Positions 15,354-27,126 of a DNA stretch of 64,000 nucleotides are shown piece by piece; within the stretch, counting starts at the first letter, position 1, and every line of letters starts with the position of its first letter. The translations under genes and the position numbers were made by a program. Source of the stretch: Dimorphilus gyrociliatus (taxonomy: Eukaryota; Annelida; Polychaeta; Dinophilidae); the NCBI GenBank assembly GCA_904063045.1, contig CAJFCJ010000003.1:2652504-2716503 (forward strand), in the 5' to 3' direction. The notes under the pieces were generated by a model that saw only the letters and a list, made by a program, of their open reading frames with translations, was not told the DNA's origin and searched no databases.

Positions 15354-15359
15354 TTTTAT
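15354..15359 (-). terminator. Poly(A) signal AATAAA overlapping the transporter stop codon
   Basis: On the minus strand the final codons AAA TAA run into AAAAA, so the stop codon is itself part of AATAAA. A 3' UTR would be very short. The convergent GPI gene ends only 95 bp away. Confidence 0.4.
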
Positions 15360-17130
15360 TTGAAAACATAACAAGGTAATCGAAATTTCACCATTTCAAT
15401 TATATTTATAAAAGATGCTATTGACCCAGTTATAATACATACTATTGCAATAACAACTACTTCAATAGCAAATATTTTCTCATGTAGTTTGACCTCTATT
15501 TCATACTTCTTACATAATTTTAAATACATAGCAATAGGTAAAATAATTATAAAAACATTTATAGTAAGAGAACCGATTAACGATAAAATTGAATCAAAAT
15601 CTAACAGTGTTAGAGATAGAAATGAAACACAAAGGGTAATAGCAGTTCGTATTGCTATTCTTTTACATCCAAATTCTGAAATAAGTGTAATATAATTAAA
15701 ATGATTAAAGTTTACTTGTAATTATACAATAGAATATATACTAAACTATTATTAATTCGAAGAGCTTGTTCTATTAATTGATTCAATTGATTTCCCACGA
15801 TCGTAGAAGCGAAAAAAACGTGAAAAATGATGAAAATTTGACTTGCGTATCTTGTTGTGAAAATAAATTAATGAATATGAATTTTAAATACATGTAATTC
15901 CAACCTCAATTTATCATTTGTTAAATTTAATAAGATATTACTTTTTGTATCATCTCTATAAGTTAACCATGTCACGATTGAGAAGCATAAATAGAAAATA
16001 GTTGAGACTAGTTTAATGATAATGTATCATCTTAGTTAATCATGTTTTGTCTTGTCTGTACAATCATTTACCTACTGCTCCAATTTTCACCGCTAGTTTA
16101 AATTTTGAAGGTTGAATCATATCATGCTGAATATTTGGATAACTGAGCGTAGCTCCATAACTAAAGAAGAATGTTCCAATCGAGAATGCAAATGAATGAA
16201 AAGTAGGTGATGATACAGTTCGAGAAGTTCTAGTAGAGCTTAAATCAGCAATAGTACCATAACACACTAAAGTTGCTGAGAAGAAGATTGCTATTCCACC
16301 AGATAATGCTAGATATCTATTTAAAAGAGATAAAAGTAATATTAATAGTCTTATATATAGAAATATTTAATCCAACTTAATATCCTTAAAGGTTCCTAAC
16401 CAGGAACAGGGTAAATAAAATAATGTAAATATCATTATCCAGTAGCAAATTGATATGTCAATAGAAAACGCATTCTTAAAAATTGATGATGTATTTTCTG
16501 CACAAACTAGAAAGAACGTTGCAAGGGTTCCCAATAGAGTGAAAGCCAGTACGAAGGATAATAAATAGCTATTTAAATAATTAAATTAATTGTATATTTT
16601 GTAATTGTGTTACAAAATACTAGTTCTTACTGTAAATGTTTACCAAATGCTTTCTTTATTATACAACCGTATTGATTTCTCTCATTGTCATCAATTGTTT
16701 CTTGATTTGCTGTTATTGTGTAGCTATCTTCTAATTTCAATGCAGCGTACATTGCTAAAAATCCAAAAAAAGGTAAAGTAGCAATTCCAATATATCCTGT
16801 GAATTGGAAAGAAAGATTATTAGTAGTTTATTTACATTAAAGCATCTTTTTCAATTTAACCTTGATCCTTAAAGGCATTTGGCAGTGCAATCAATCCAAC
16901 CCCAATATTTTCGCCTAAAATAAAAGCTATAGCCCAAAAGATGCCGTACTTTTTAGATTTGAACTGATTAGACTCTTCATTTAACTAAAACCAAAAGAAA
17001 ATAAAATACTAATCCATTATAAATAAGATATTCAAAGCGGAAAAAATTACTACTAAACTCTTTCATCAATATTTTCATCGCTTATTCCATCATCATGTAA
17101 GCATTGATAAGAAGCACAACTTTCTTCCAT
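15356..17130 (-). CDS. Amino acid/auxin permease family transporter (SLC32/SLC36-like)
   Basis: Eight exons join in phase (17130-17059, 16984-16861, 16796-16631, 16568-16377, 16316-16072, 16007-15905, 15850-15747, 15675-15356) to 441 residues. After an acidic cytosolic N-terminus, TM1 begins with GENIGVGLIALPNAF, the hallmark substrate loop of the AAAP family. TM2 is GYIGIATLPFFGFLAMYAAL. Later come LPCSWLGTFKDI, FSIGTFFFSYGATLSYPNIQHDM (family: fGt.lFafgG.s.fP.iq.dM), YRDDTKSNILLNL and LSLIGSLTINVFIIILPIAMYL. About ten or eleven membrane segments are visible. It should be a proton- or sodium-coupled amino-acid carrier of the plasma membrane, lysosome or vesicles; the substrate cannot be read from sequence. 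Convergent with GPI. Confidence 0.88.
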
Positions 17131-18267
17131 TTTTTAAATCTCTTATATGATAATGAAAATCTATTTGCCTTCTAAATTTTCAATCAAAAGTAGGTTTGAA
17201 AAATATGAATAATACTTATACACTTGTATATTTGTTGAATGTTATAAACTGCATATTGAAAAGTTTTTGTCAAAATTGAATAAAAGGTTGGCCAATTTAT
17301 TTCTGGTCACGCCTTAAACACGTGATGATAAACACTATTGTCAGGAAAAATGAACTACTAGTTTTAATTTGTCATATTCTGTTGTATATCATAATTAAAT
17401 AGCTGTTACTTGTTCTTACAATTTTTCCAAACATATACAGTATAATAGAATACTATAAAATATTTAACTGGCATATATACATCGTAGAATGTATTAAATA
17501 TTCTACATTACCAATGTTTGAATGCCTGGATAATATCTTGTACGGTAAGTCTAAGTGCGTAGTGCTTAAGTATTAGTATCTAATAAAAATGAATGTAGTA
17601 TTATGTTAACATATTAAGGATACATTATACAGTATATTAGATGGAAATGGACTAGAAATTGTCATTTCGCATAGCCATCTAATCCCTATAAAATGGGTAT
17701 TCCACGAATTTTAACATTAAATGTTAGTTGGAATATAAGAAATATATTTCTAATTACTTTTAAATGCTATCTATACTGCAAGTTTGCTAACTTTAATTAA
17801 GTAGATCTAATTTATCTATAAGATGATTACGGCAGTAATTAATTTACTTCGTATCTCACTTTTTTCAATTACTGTCTCAAGGAGACTCAACCTATCACGG
17901 AAAGGGTCGTTAACTTTGAATTTATAGCAGTAGTTTGTCATGAACATTACTGTATTTTGCATATGCATACGTAAGTAATATATAAATAAATTTGTATATA
18001 TGTAATTATAAGTATGTATATATCAATAAGTCAAAGACAAAGATGCTCTGCTATATATTGACAAGAACGGAGCAGAGTATTGGAGAAAACGGCCCATTTT
18101 TTAGTGTTTTTCCCTAGCCCTAACCCAACAGTTGAGAGGATTCTTTCCACTTTATGCTTCCCAACCATCAGCCCTGCATGAACTGAAAAATACTAAAAAA
18201 AAAATTTTCCCAACCGTAGAAATGCACAAAATCATACCCTAGATTCCCAACCCCAAAATTCTGTAAT
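17131..18267. other. Intergenic, no gene seen
   Basis: Upstream of the transporter. AT-rich, with two copies of the TATACAGTATA motif (near 17438 and 17631). The segment from about 18050 is GC-richer and carries a telomere-like tract and repeated TTCCCAACC. Confidence 0.5.
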
Positions 18268-18510
18268 ACACATTTCACTCACCCTTGGGAGCTTTAATTG
18301 CTAAGTCGGAACACAGGATATTTGTTCAAAGGGTACTTTTGGATGGCAATTCGTGCGATCAATAGAAATTTAAACTGGAAAAACAATTATTTAAATCCTC
18401 TGAACCAGAGTTTATTAGAGGTACTAAAGTTAGTCTCGCATGATTCACTAACTAATGGCTTAATCAAATTTAATAGACTATTTAGGTCAACTTCTAAAGT
18501 TACATTTTAA
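18268..18510 (+). pseudogene. Decayed partial copy of GPI exon 6
   Basis: The DNA from about 18268 matches the end of the GPI coding region (about 15038-15260) at roughly three quarters of positions by eye. Shared runs include TTGGGAGCTTTAATTGCTA and, approximately, CTAAAGTTAGTCTCGCA and CTAATGG.TTAATCAA. Frameshifting indels and the loss of the catalytic-lysine signature ([10 protein letters not shown] is destroyed) show it cannot make enzyme. Similarity appears to continue weakly into the 3' UTR (CTATAG..., CCCTT). Only the last-exon part is present, so it cannot be told whether this began as a retrocopy or a local genomic duplication. Same strand as GPI and about 3 kb downstream, beyond the transporter gene. 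Confidence 0.85.
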
Positions 18511-18915
18511 AAAACTAAACTATATAGTAAAGATAAAGAAAAAAATCCCTTTTTTCAAAATTAACAATAAAATAAACTAGGTATTTAAATACTGCTAGAA
18601 AATATGTTATTAAATTAAATTCTGTCATTTGTTACTTGGAGAGAAAGATGACTATTTATCAATTTTTTTAATTTTCTCTAAAAGTCTCTTAAGTATTATC
18701 ATAAACAATGGATTTTAGTTATTTTCTGTAAATAGAATTGTATTACATGTCATTTTAATATATACTGTATTTTGGTGTATGAATTTAGGAAATATGCTAA
18801 ATAATATATTAGTCTAAGCATTTCATCTTTGTAGAGAAGTTATGTTTACTTTTTTTCGCACAAGAATCGATCTCAAGGAAATATAGACATGTTCCTTTTT
18901 TTTTAAAATGATATC

Positions 18916-19835
18916 TTATAGGACAGGATCATTTTCAATGTCATGATCATAGTCTGGTAGTTCATTTTTTAGACGTGCCGACAAATAAATCATATGTTCT
19001 TCTGGTTCCTTTCTTATCTTTTTTACGCAATCTAAATCTTCCATGTTCTTTCGCCATTTTATTAATTTTGGAAGTTCGTCTTCTGTCATTACTTTCTCCC
19101 CTAAAGTTTTTTCGAGTACAGCAAAACGTTCAATAAATGGCCACATATGAAAATCCAAAAGCACTGGTTCTGATCCTACAAGAAAAACAGATGGCGTTAG
19201 CTTAATACTTTAAAAAAATATTGTCAAGACCATAATTGATCTTACTCTAACCTCCAAAAAATTTGTCTTTTATCTCGGCTTCATAAGGTTTTAGACTGTT
19301 TCTTAAAGCTGGCATACCAACTGACTTATCTACGCGGCTAAAGAGTAAATCGTGATATTTACCAGTCACCTAAAAGCGCACAGTTATTTGTTAGGAAGAT
19401 GAAACTACTTAGAATTAAAAGACTATACAAACTGATGAAAAGGCATCAATAAACATACGATGGCGAACCCTCGTCAAACCATCGCTAGGAATTAATGATT
19501 TAGCATACATTTCAGCCAAATATTCACAACAGGCAGAAGATTCATAAATAATAATATTATCTTTCTCAATAATTGGAGTTGCCCCGTTTGGGTTCAGTTG
19601 TAAAAACCATTTTGGTTTATTTGTAAGATTAATATTGACGGTCTCGTGCCTATTTCACAAGAGAATTTATATATAAATTGAAATATGGTTCATTTAGTTT
19701 GACTTACTGAATTCTTTTATGCCATAAAATTAGTCTTGCTCTTTGGGCAAAAGGACAAAATCTCATGCTATATATACGTAATTTTCCAGTTTTTTCTGGA
19801 CAAGTATCATTTTCAGACAAGTGTTTAGTGTTCAT
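18916..19835 (-). CDS. GSTO: Glutathione S-transferase, omega class
   Basis: Four coding exons (19835-19708, 19649-19433, 19369-19252, 19175-18916) join in phase to 240 residues, the usual length of GSTO. The thioredoxin-like N-terminal domain carries RFCPFAQRARL with the omega-class catalytic Cys (residue 27), then WFLQLNPNGATPIIE and YESSACCEYL (glutathione site). The helical C-terminal domain has DFHMWPFIERF, matching the MIDYxxWPWxER region. Expected role: cytosolic thioltransferase/dehydroascorbate reductase. An acceptor (TTATTTTCAG) 9 bases upstream of the ATG indicates a 5' UTR intron, with a plausible donor near 19930. Confidence 0.92.
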
Positions 19836-20428
19836 AATGATTCTCTGAAAATAACTGAGTTAAGAGTGAACAAATTTAGGACATATGATAACCTTCACCT
19901 TGCTACAAAAAAGTTTTATTTATTTATTACCTCTTCTTTCGTTTAGAAGATATAGATAAGGTTCGCAGTGAATTTCTGCTAAAGAAATTGATCAATTTGA
20001 GTTTTTCAAAGTAAAATAACTTGGAAACAAAGTAAATATTAATATTAACATGATAAACAACACACTATGCTGGAAAATGGATATAATAATTTCTCGATTT
20101 TTATTAGAACAGCCTTTAAGAAAGACTTGGCCAATTTTATCATATCAATAAAATTTTCTTATACTGTATTTTAGCGAGGGAATATCATAAATTATATTTC
20201 CAGCTGATATACAAGCGAAAAAAAGGGTTTTTCTTCCAATCCTCTACCATATTATAAGATTAACAGATTAATCTTCAATCTGTATTACCTATAAAATTTA
20301 TTGATATAATATATACATATCTGCAAAATAAATAAAAATGTGTTCATGAACTTCAATGTAAGGCCAGTGTTTTCAAACGATAAAAGTTTAGGCACACAGA
20401 ATAGACATTTAAAGTCTCTTAATACTCC
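19836..20428. other. Gap between GSTO and the RIIa-like gene
   Basis: Contains the likely GSTO 5' UTR exon and promoter on the minus strand (donor-like AAGAG|GTAATA near 19930). No coding signal was seen in the remaining AT-rich DNA. Confidence 0.4.
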
Positions 20429-20872
20429 TCAAGAATCTATATCTTCTTTATCTTCGTCTACTTCAGTGAGGCGGAAAACTTTCATGTAATCATGCTGCGT
20501 TAGCCAAATTTCCATTAACCTTTTTATTTTTTCTGTATATTCGTTCTGAAAATCAAATTTCACTGATTGTTATACGAGAATACACTGTTTTCTACATCAA
20601 AGATTGAATATTACTTGAATATTTTTCAAATAATGCTGTTGCCTGTGTGGATGTAGTTCATATACAAAAGATTCCCAATCGACTCTATAGGCTCCAACTT
20701 GCTTAATTATTTCTAATTTCTGGTCCAAATAATCAAAATGATCTTTGGGTCTTTCAATCATCAAAGCGGCTAATAAGCTAGAGAACATTTCAGGAATGTG
20801 ATTTGATTCAATATACGCCCTCTTAGCATCACGTTCTGAAATAGGACCCTTTGAAATTCCTGAATCCTCCAT
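20429..20872 (-). CDS. Small RIIa/Dpy-30-like protein
   Basis: Two exons (20872-20615, 20545-20429) encode 124 residues. The segment YIESNHIPEMFSSLLAALM followed by ERPKDHFDYLDQKLE has the pattern of the RIIa/Dpy-30 dimerisation-docking fold (as in the N-terminus of adenylate kinase 5 and in EFCAB10-type proteins). The rest is helical and ends EVDEDKEDIDS. By analogy a scaffold-binding, possibly ciliary, protein; this is inference. Upstream an in-frame exon is also open (20948 to about 21025, VVKELDFPTRCFS) and splices in phase 0 onto KRITRLVMEDSG, but I found no ATG in it, so the start at 20872 is provisional. Confidence 0.7.
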
Positions 20873-20949
20873 AACTAGTCTAGTAATACGTTTCTAATTT
20901 AATAAGGATTGTTTTTATTAAATTTCAAAAATTTCGAAATATTTCACTT

Positions 20950-23830
20950 ACAGAGAAACAACGAGTAGGAAAGTCAAGTTCTTTTACAACGAGTTGTTTA
21001 CCTTCGTCGGCAACGGTAAGACTTGATTATTTTCGTATCTTTTCTAAAACTTTATTAAAAGAGCATTAAAAGATGTTTCAGCTCTTTTTAGAACAACGAG
21101 ATTTTTTGTATATTTTATATTTTATTCTATAATTGACTTTTACAAAAATATTCCAATCTTTTTATACTTTTTTTATATTATTTCAAAATTTCTCTACTCA
21201 TCTTTCACTAGTTAGTATTTTTTAAATAAATTATAATGGCTTTTATGAAATTAACGATGTTTAGATTAATTTTAAAATAATTTTTACTAGTTAAACCACT
21301 AATTTTTATATATTTTAAACATATTTACTAATTTTTATTAGAATATAATAATTTTGCTCAACTCCGTATATTATCGCTCATAATTGATTTCCTCTCCCCT
21401 TACTCTCTCTTATTAAAACTATTATAATTGATTTAAGATTTAAAATAACTTGGAATATTTTATACTTTTTGATTTTAATCAAATAGAAAAAAGTTAAATA
21501 TTTTTAATTGTCAAAATATAGAATACAAAGTTTTGAGAAAAGAACAAAAAAGTTGGAATATAAGTTTTTTCAATTGATTCTCTTTTAGAAAATTAGATAG
21601 AATGGCACCCTGTGTCTTTCATTTTTTCATTCTTAATAAAAATAATAAGATGTCTGCAAAGAAAATCAGCGCCTCCTACATAAAAAAGATATCTAATTGA
21701 GGACGTTATAAAGGCCAAAAAATGGGAGTATTTTCCCTTGCAAATGTCGTAGGAAAATACTGTCAGATATTTTGTAATTTCATAAAGATTATTGTATTCT
21801 TTCAATTTTTGTATCTCGAAATGTCATCATTTTATCAACTGCATAAATAATTTGACAATATTTTTTTTATTATTATTACCATAAATTAACATAGAGAGAC
21901 GTAATGCCTAATCTATACAGTATATTAGGCATAATCTCTTAAAAAATGTGAACAATATTACTTTTGTTCTTTTTTTGGAACAAGAAAATCATCTTATTTT
22001 CTCATCTTTCTTATATATATATATATACTGGAGAGCCTTGCAGCCAGCGAAAGAGGAAAGAAAATGTCACCAATTTTGGACGACATAATTTTGTCAAATA
22101 TTCCAATGCTTCCTTGTTTCTTTACGTAAAATTGACTAGTCGTAATGGGACATAGAGACAACGTCTAATAGAGTTTGTTTCCACAAGGTTCACCTTAAAT
22201 TGTGTCGTTGTTTCATCATTATTAATATCATTGTGAACAAGTTGTATAATAGTGTTTTAAGAAAGAATATAATTAGTCTTTACGTGTATAAAATATAAAT
22301 AGAAGAATTTCCTATATTTCACAATCTTTAAAATGGCAAACTAGAAGCAGCATTTCCAGTATAAACTCCACAGCGTTTATACTGTATATTTTATATTAGG
22401 CTTATATAGAATAATTATTACTAATATTCTATTTATTCTTCATTAGAATATATACTTTTGACTAAGAATATTACCATAAAACTCTGTAACAATAGCCTTA
22501 AGCCTGATTTATAAATAAATTGCTTTTCACAATTAGGCATTCGTTATAATTAAACTTTAATAAATATAATAATTCAATGTAAATAATATACTACATAATG
22601 GGTAATGAACACACGTTCTGTGTTTAAAATTATATACTTTAGCTAAGTATCAATACCCAAATTTTTCTAGTATTTAGCCTGAAAAACTTCTAATCCGTTT
22701 TCATTAGCTGTATATAAACCTTTCCAATATCCTTAATAAGAAAATTAATTTCCATAGTTAGTTATTACATCCATCTAATTTCTATTTATATACATTTTCT
22801 AACAGTAAATAAAGCGTTAAAACCAGGATTTCAATAGGTCGAGAGGTTGTATAAAATTTTATTATGTGTAGTTTTTCAATTAACTTTTTAAACTAGATGA
22901 AAAGAAAAAACAAAAGAAGACAAATAAACTACATAAATATTTTATATATCAATAAAGTTATTTGTTATTTAGCAATTCAACAGTTGTTGAAAAATGATTT
23001 TTTAAAAATCGATTCTACATTTTCAACAGAAGAATTCGAGTTAAAATATATCTGTTATACTAACTCGCACTTGTCGTTTTATCACTGATAATTTCCTATC
23101 AGAGATAGAGAAGTTTCTTAGACACAAAAGAGAATATCTATAATTGCCAAGGTAACTTTATTTGTATTGCTTCTCATTATTCTGTATAAGTAAAACTTTA
23201 TGGGGAAGAATAGGGAAGAGAAGAGAGTGAGGGTGTGTAGAAAAGAGGAAAAGATATTAGTTTAATGATTTTTCCTTTATTTCTAATTCTCTTTTTCTCC
23301 TGTATTCCAAACAAATGAGTATCGTTCATTTGATACTTTTATTTGTTGTTGCAGTAGCTATATTATTTTACACTCACGCAAAAAATATGTCACTTTTACC
23401 CGAATAGCATCCGAATTTTACGACAATATTACGTTTATACACAAATCTTCATCATTATAGAAAAAACGGACTACATATTCTGCTAAAATTTTTAAATGTA
23501 ACATCTAATGTCTAAAACAATTGTTATAATAGAATTTTCAGTTTTTCCAAGTGTCTTCCTCTCTGTATATACAGTATGCATATATATATAAATAGAGTAT
23601 AATAGTATATATCGCCTAGTTATAGCTACATGTAGACCTACAACCTAAAAGCATGGCCATCCCGCACGATATCTCCACTTTGATGGGAAGTCTATTGATT
23701 TCATGGGCCTGGACCTTTCTTTTATCAAAATCTAGGCATAATCGTGTAAACCATCGTTTTAGAACCGTACAACGAACAAGACTTGTTCTGACCTCATTCG
23801 ACTAGCAGCCAAGATAAGAAGGTGAAGAGT
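20950..23830. other. Intergenic, no convincing gene
   Basis: Very AT-rich. A GC-richer patch at 22030-22180 has no supportable coding frame. The stretch 23640-23800 directly upstream of the deiodinase is GC-richer and is the likely promoter. TATACTGTATA-type motifs occur near 21916, 22379 and 23566. Confidence 0.45.
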
Positions 23831-25000
23831 ATGTCTGATTTGGCCCCTTTCTTAACGAAATATTGGAAAGAGACGACGATAACTATAGCTATTGGCACGT
23901 CGGCGTTAATCGCTTATAAAAAATGGACTGCTAATAAACGACTTAAGGAGGCCACAGATGAAGAGGAAGATGATATGGACGGTAGGGAGAAGCCTGAGAG
24001 AATGCAATCAGAGAATTTCGAATCAGTTGACAACGACTTTTATGACGACCTCGCGAATTGTCCCGAAAAACAACTAGAATATCAACCAAGGAAAGTACTT
24101 TCCTCTAATGATACTGCGCTTAGCTTAATCCACATATCAGTTTATACGGCATATATTATATGTAACACACACATACACAAGAAGATATATCGATTAGGCT
24201 CAAGTCTACTGATTACATAGATGAAGTTTAAATTTTAGTTAATTTTATCTCCTACTAGCAGAATGATAATGACTATTATTTTAACAGTCGCTACACTGAA
24301 GATGAAATGTTTACCAGAGCCAAGGAATTTTTTAACTTGATGAATTTAAGACGTTCTTGTAGATTTATGAGTGACGCACCTGTGCCCAGAGAAGTTATCG
24401 AAGAAATAATTCGAACTGCTTCAACTGGTCCGTCTGGGGCCCATACCCAACCGTGGACTTACGTTGTTGTTCAGAATCCTGAATACAAGAAGGAAATTCG
24501 TAGAATAATTGAAGAAGAGGAAGAAGTTAATTACAGGAAGAGAATGGGAATGAAGTGGATTAATGATTTAAAAAATTTAAGAACATCTTGGTCTTGGAAG
24601 AAGCCCTATTTGGAAGATGCACCATATTTGATAGTCGTTTTTAAACAGGCTTACGCTCTATCTAATGGTCATAGAAAAACCTTGTACTATAATGAAATTT
24701 CAACTTGTATTTCAGTTGGTATTTTGCTTGCAGCAATACAGGTTGGCTAAAAATTAACTCTTCTTTTCAATAGCAATATTTAGAACGAACTTACTAACTA
24801 TAATATTTTTATAGAATGTTGGACTGTGCACTTTAACGAGTACACCAATGAATGCTGGACCCCGCCTACGAAGCTTATTAAATAGACCACCAAATGAGAA
24901 AGTTATCTTACTTCTTCCAGTGGGTTACGCTGCTACAGATGCAACCGTACCAGATTTGAAAAGAAAAGAATTGAAAGACGTCCTCATTTGGGAAGATTAA
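23831..25000 (+). CDS. IYD: Iodotyrosine deiodinase (FMN nitroreductase fold)
   Basis: Three exons, proposed 23831-24094, 24262-24741 and 24815-25000, give 309 residues. An N-terminal membrane anchor ([16 protein letters not shown], about 15-31) is followed by an acidic linker and the nitroreductase core. Key features: [10 protein letters not shown] (FMN phosphate site), [11 protein letters not shown], the active-site lid with Glu and Tyr in [13 protein letters not shown] and Lys in [37 protein letters not shown] and LLPVGY. The lid residues that grip iodotyrosine are kept, so true deiodinase activity is expected: reductive removal of iodide from mono- and diiodotyrosine using FMN. The first intron is the weak point. 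The acceptor at 24261 keeps phase with GTACTT, but a nearer acceptor (TTTTAACAG) exists. AATAAA lies at 25015. Confidence 0.93.
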
Positions 25001-25971
25001 AACAGTTCTGAATTAATAAATTAAAAAATATTTAAATATTAAGAATCATAGTTTTTTTCGTATTTTTTCTCGATTTTTCTATACAGTAGAGATATTTTAT
25101 GGATTACAATATCACAGTTTACACAATGTGCAAATTTTAAACAATTATCATATACCTGTTTACATAATATATCTTATATACCTATATATTTATAATATTA
25201 ATATATAAAACGTATATATTAGTAATATATATACCGTATATACAGTATATATATATATATATATATATATACTGTTTATTAAAAATTATGTTAATAAATC
25301 ACTATTTTAATTAATTTACATAATAATTAATGTAAAAAAAATGTTTGTTTGTAGTTAAAATAATAGTCATCTATGCTTTTTCGTCAATCCAGCTCTGGGA
25401 TTATGAAAAGAACAGAAGACAATGAAAAACAAACAACCTTTTTTCTTGTTTTTAATTAGAAAAAATTCACTATATAATAAATTCTTGTATAGCATATAAA
25501 TATGATAGTTGGAAAAGAGAGAACGTTTCCTATATGAGCATAATTTTTTTACGCTTTTTATCTTCTTTTATCTTTTTTTTATGTTCATATTTTTAACATT
25601 TTTCTTTTTTTTCATTTTCTTGAAAAAATCTTATCAGCAGAGAACGAGGAGGAAGAAAACGAAGAAAACTAGGCTATTTATTCTTGATCGAAAGCTTGCG
25701 GCGGGATTATTCATATATCTATTGTTTTCAGCCGATTGTTGATGATTATTATCTGCAAAAAAGAGAAATAACAATAATTTCTGAGCTCCTTTCAGAGTTG
25801 AAAAAATAAGAATTGGATAATTATTTTTAAAGCTGTTGTTCTTTTTTTTTTTAGCTTTTATATGAATGAAAGGAAAGGAGCATGCAATATATATATGTAC
25901 ATCTATATGAAATTCAATATATACGACTGGTAGAGGGTGTATTGATATTTTAAGGAAAAAAAGAAATAAAT
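25001..25971. other. Intergenic, no gene seen
   Basis: Contains the IYD poly(A) signal (25015-25020), a TA microsatellite at 25243-25271 flanked by ACAGTATATA, and poly(T) tracts. The open frame near 25509-25742 is low-complexity Phe/Lys-rich and looks spurious. Confidence 0.45.
25243..25271. repeat. TA microsatellite
   Basis: Pure TA run between ACAG and ACTG, so the whole element is near-palindromic. Confidence 0.85.
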
Positions 25972-27036
25972 ATGACTATTGGAATTGTAATTTCAAAATC
26001 TGGACTGACGATGTGGAACATTGAAAATCGAAAGTTCGTTAGTGGGAAACGACCCTTTTGGGACAAGAGTATTTCGGATTTGACGCCTGTATTTTAACGC
26101 TTAAATATGCTTTTCATTCTCGTTTAAGGTTTAAATAAAAAAAAATTAATGATATTTACTTTTTCCTTAAAAAATATAAACTATAGTGAATGATGAAAAA
26201 GGAAGGAAAGTCTGATCCTTTACCTAATTACGATTGTTCGCTAAAACTATTTATATTTTTATAATATCATTTTGTCCTAAAAAGTAACACATCTATGGAT
26301 AAAAATAGAAAAACAGACATAATTTTGGCCTATAAGTTATACATTATACGAACGATGTTCTCAATAAAGAGGATTAATTTTTTTATATCTACTAAGAAAT
26401 ATAAATATACCATTGAAATAAGAATTTATGCATTTATATATGCAGTATATACTGTAGGTCGACTGTTGAGTGCTTCGTAATCGTAACGAAGATTAGTATT
26501 TTAAGACTATTTTATTATCATTCTTTCTCCCATTAAATATCTACACTTTGCATTAATGATCATTATAGAAAATGTATGAAGGGTATTTGGAAGTGAAAGG
26601 AAATCCGCTACATTTGTGGTTGAGAACAAAGTACCCTACCAAGTGAGTATGAATACATTTTAAGATGTTAAAGAGAATTTGTAGCTTACTATACATAGAG
26701 TAATATATATATATATATATACCCAAATTTACAATATACTTTATGTATACGTATATTAGCTATTGAGTAGCAGAGCACGAGAAAGCCATTATAGCTTTTT
26801 TATCCAAGTTACTTAATATTTTCTAGTAAAGTTGAATAGATGCCACCTTCGAACTCTTTATTGGGCGTCGAACCGTAATAGAGCGTGACGTTTCCGCTAT
26901 GTACGGTCACAATATTCGCTATAACGATTCTTTTTGATGACCCACATAACTCTTATTTATCTATACACCCTTATTCTATATCTAGTCTTTGTATTTTTGT
27001 TTAAATTATAGAAAGCCTTGTCAAGCAGCAGCTTGA
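25972..27036 (+). CDS. Putative small three-exon gene, 71 residues
   Basis: Three short open exons join in phase: 25972-26088 (39 codons, donor GTATTT), 26569-26642 (acceptor ATTATAG, donor GTGAGT) and 27012-27036 (acceptor ATTATAG), ending in TGA. The product begins MTIGIVISKSGLTMW, continues KMYEGYLEVKGNPLHLWLR and ends TKKPCQAAA. It is not low-complexity and the exons are GC-richer than their surroundings. I do not recognise it. The first donor is weak, and parts of the same DNA are open on the other strand, so this is a candidate rather than an established gene. Confidence 0.35.
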
Positions 27037-27126
27037 ACTTTAAGAGAATGGGAAAGAAAGTTTTAGAAACAAAGATAGGAATAAGATAGGTTTAACAGAA
27101 CAATTCTAAAATGGTTAATTCTATAT

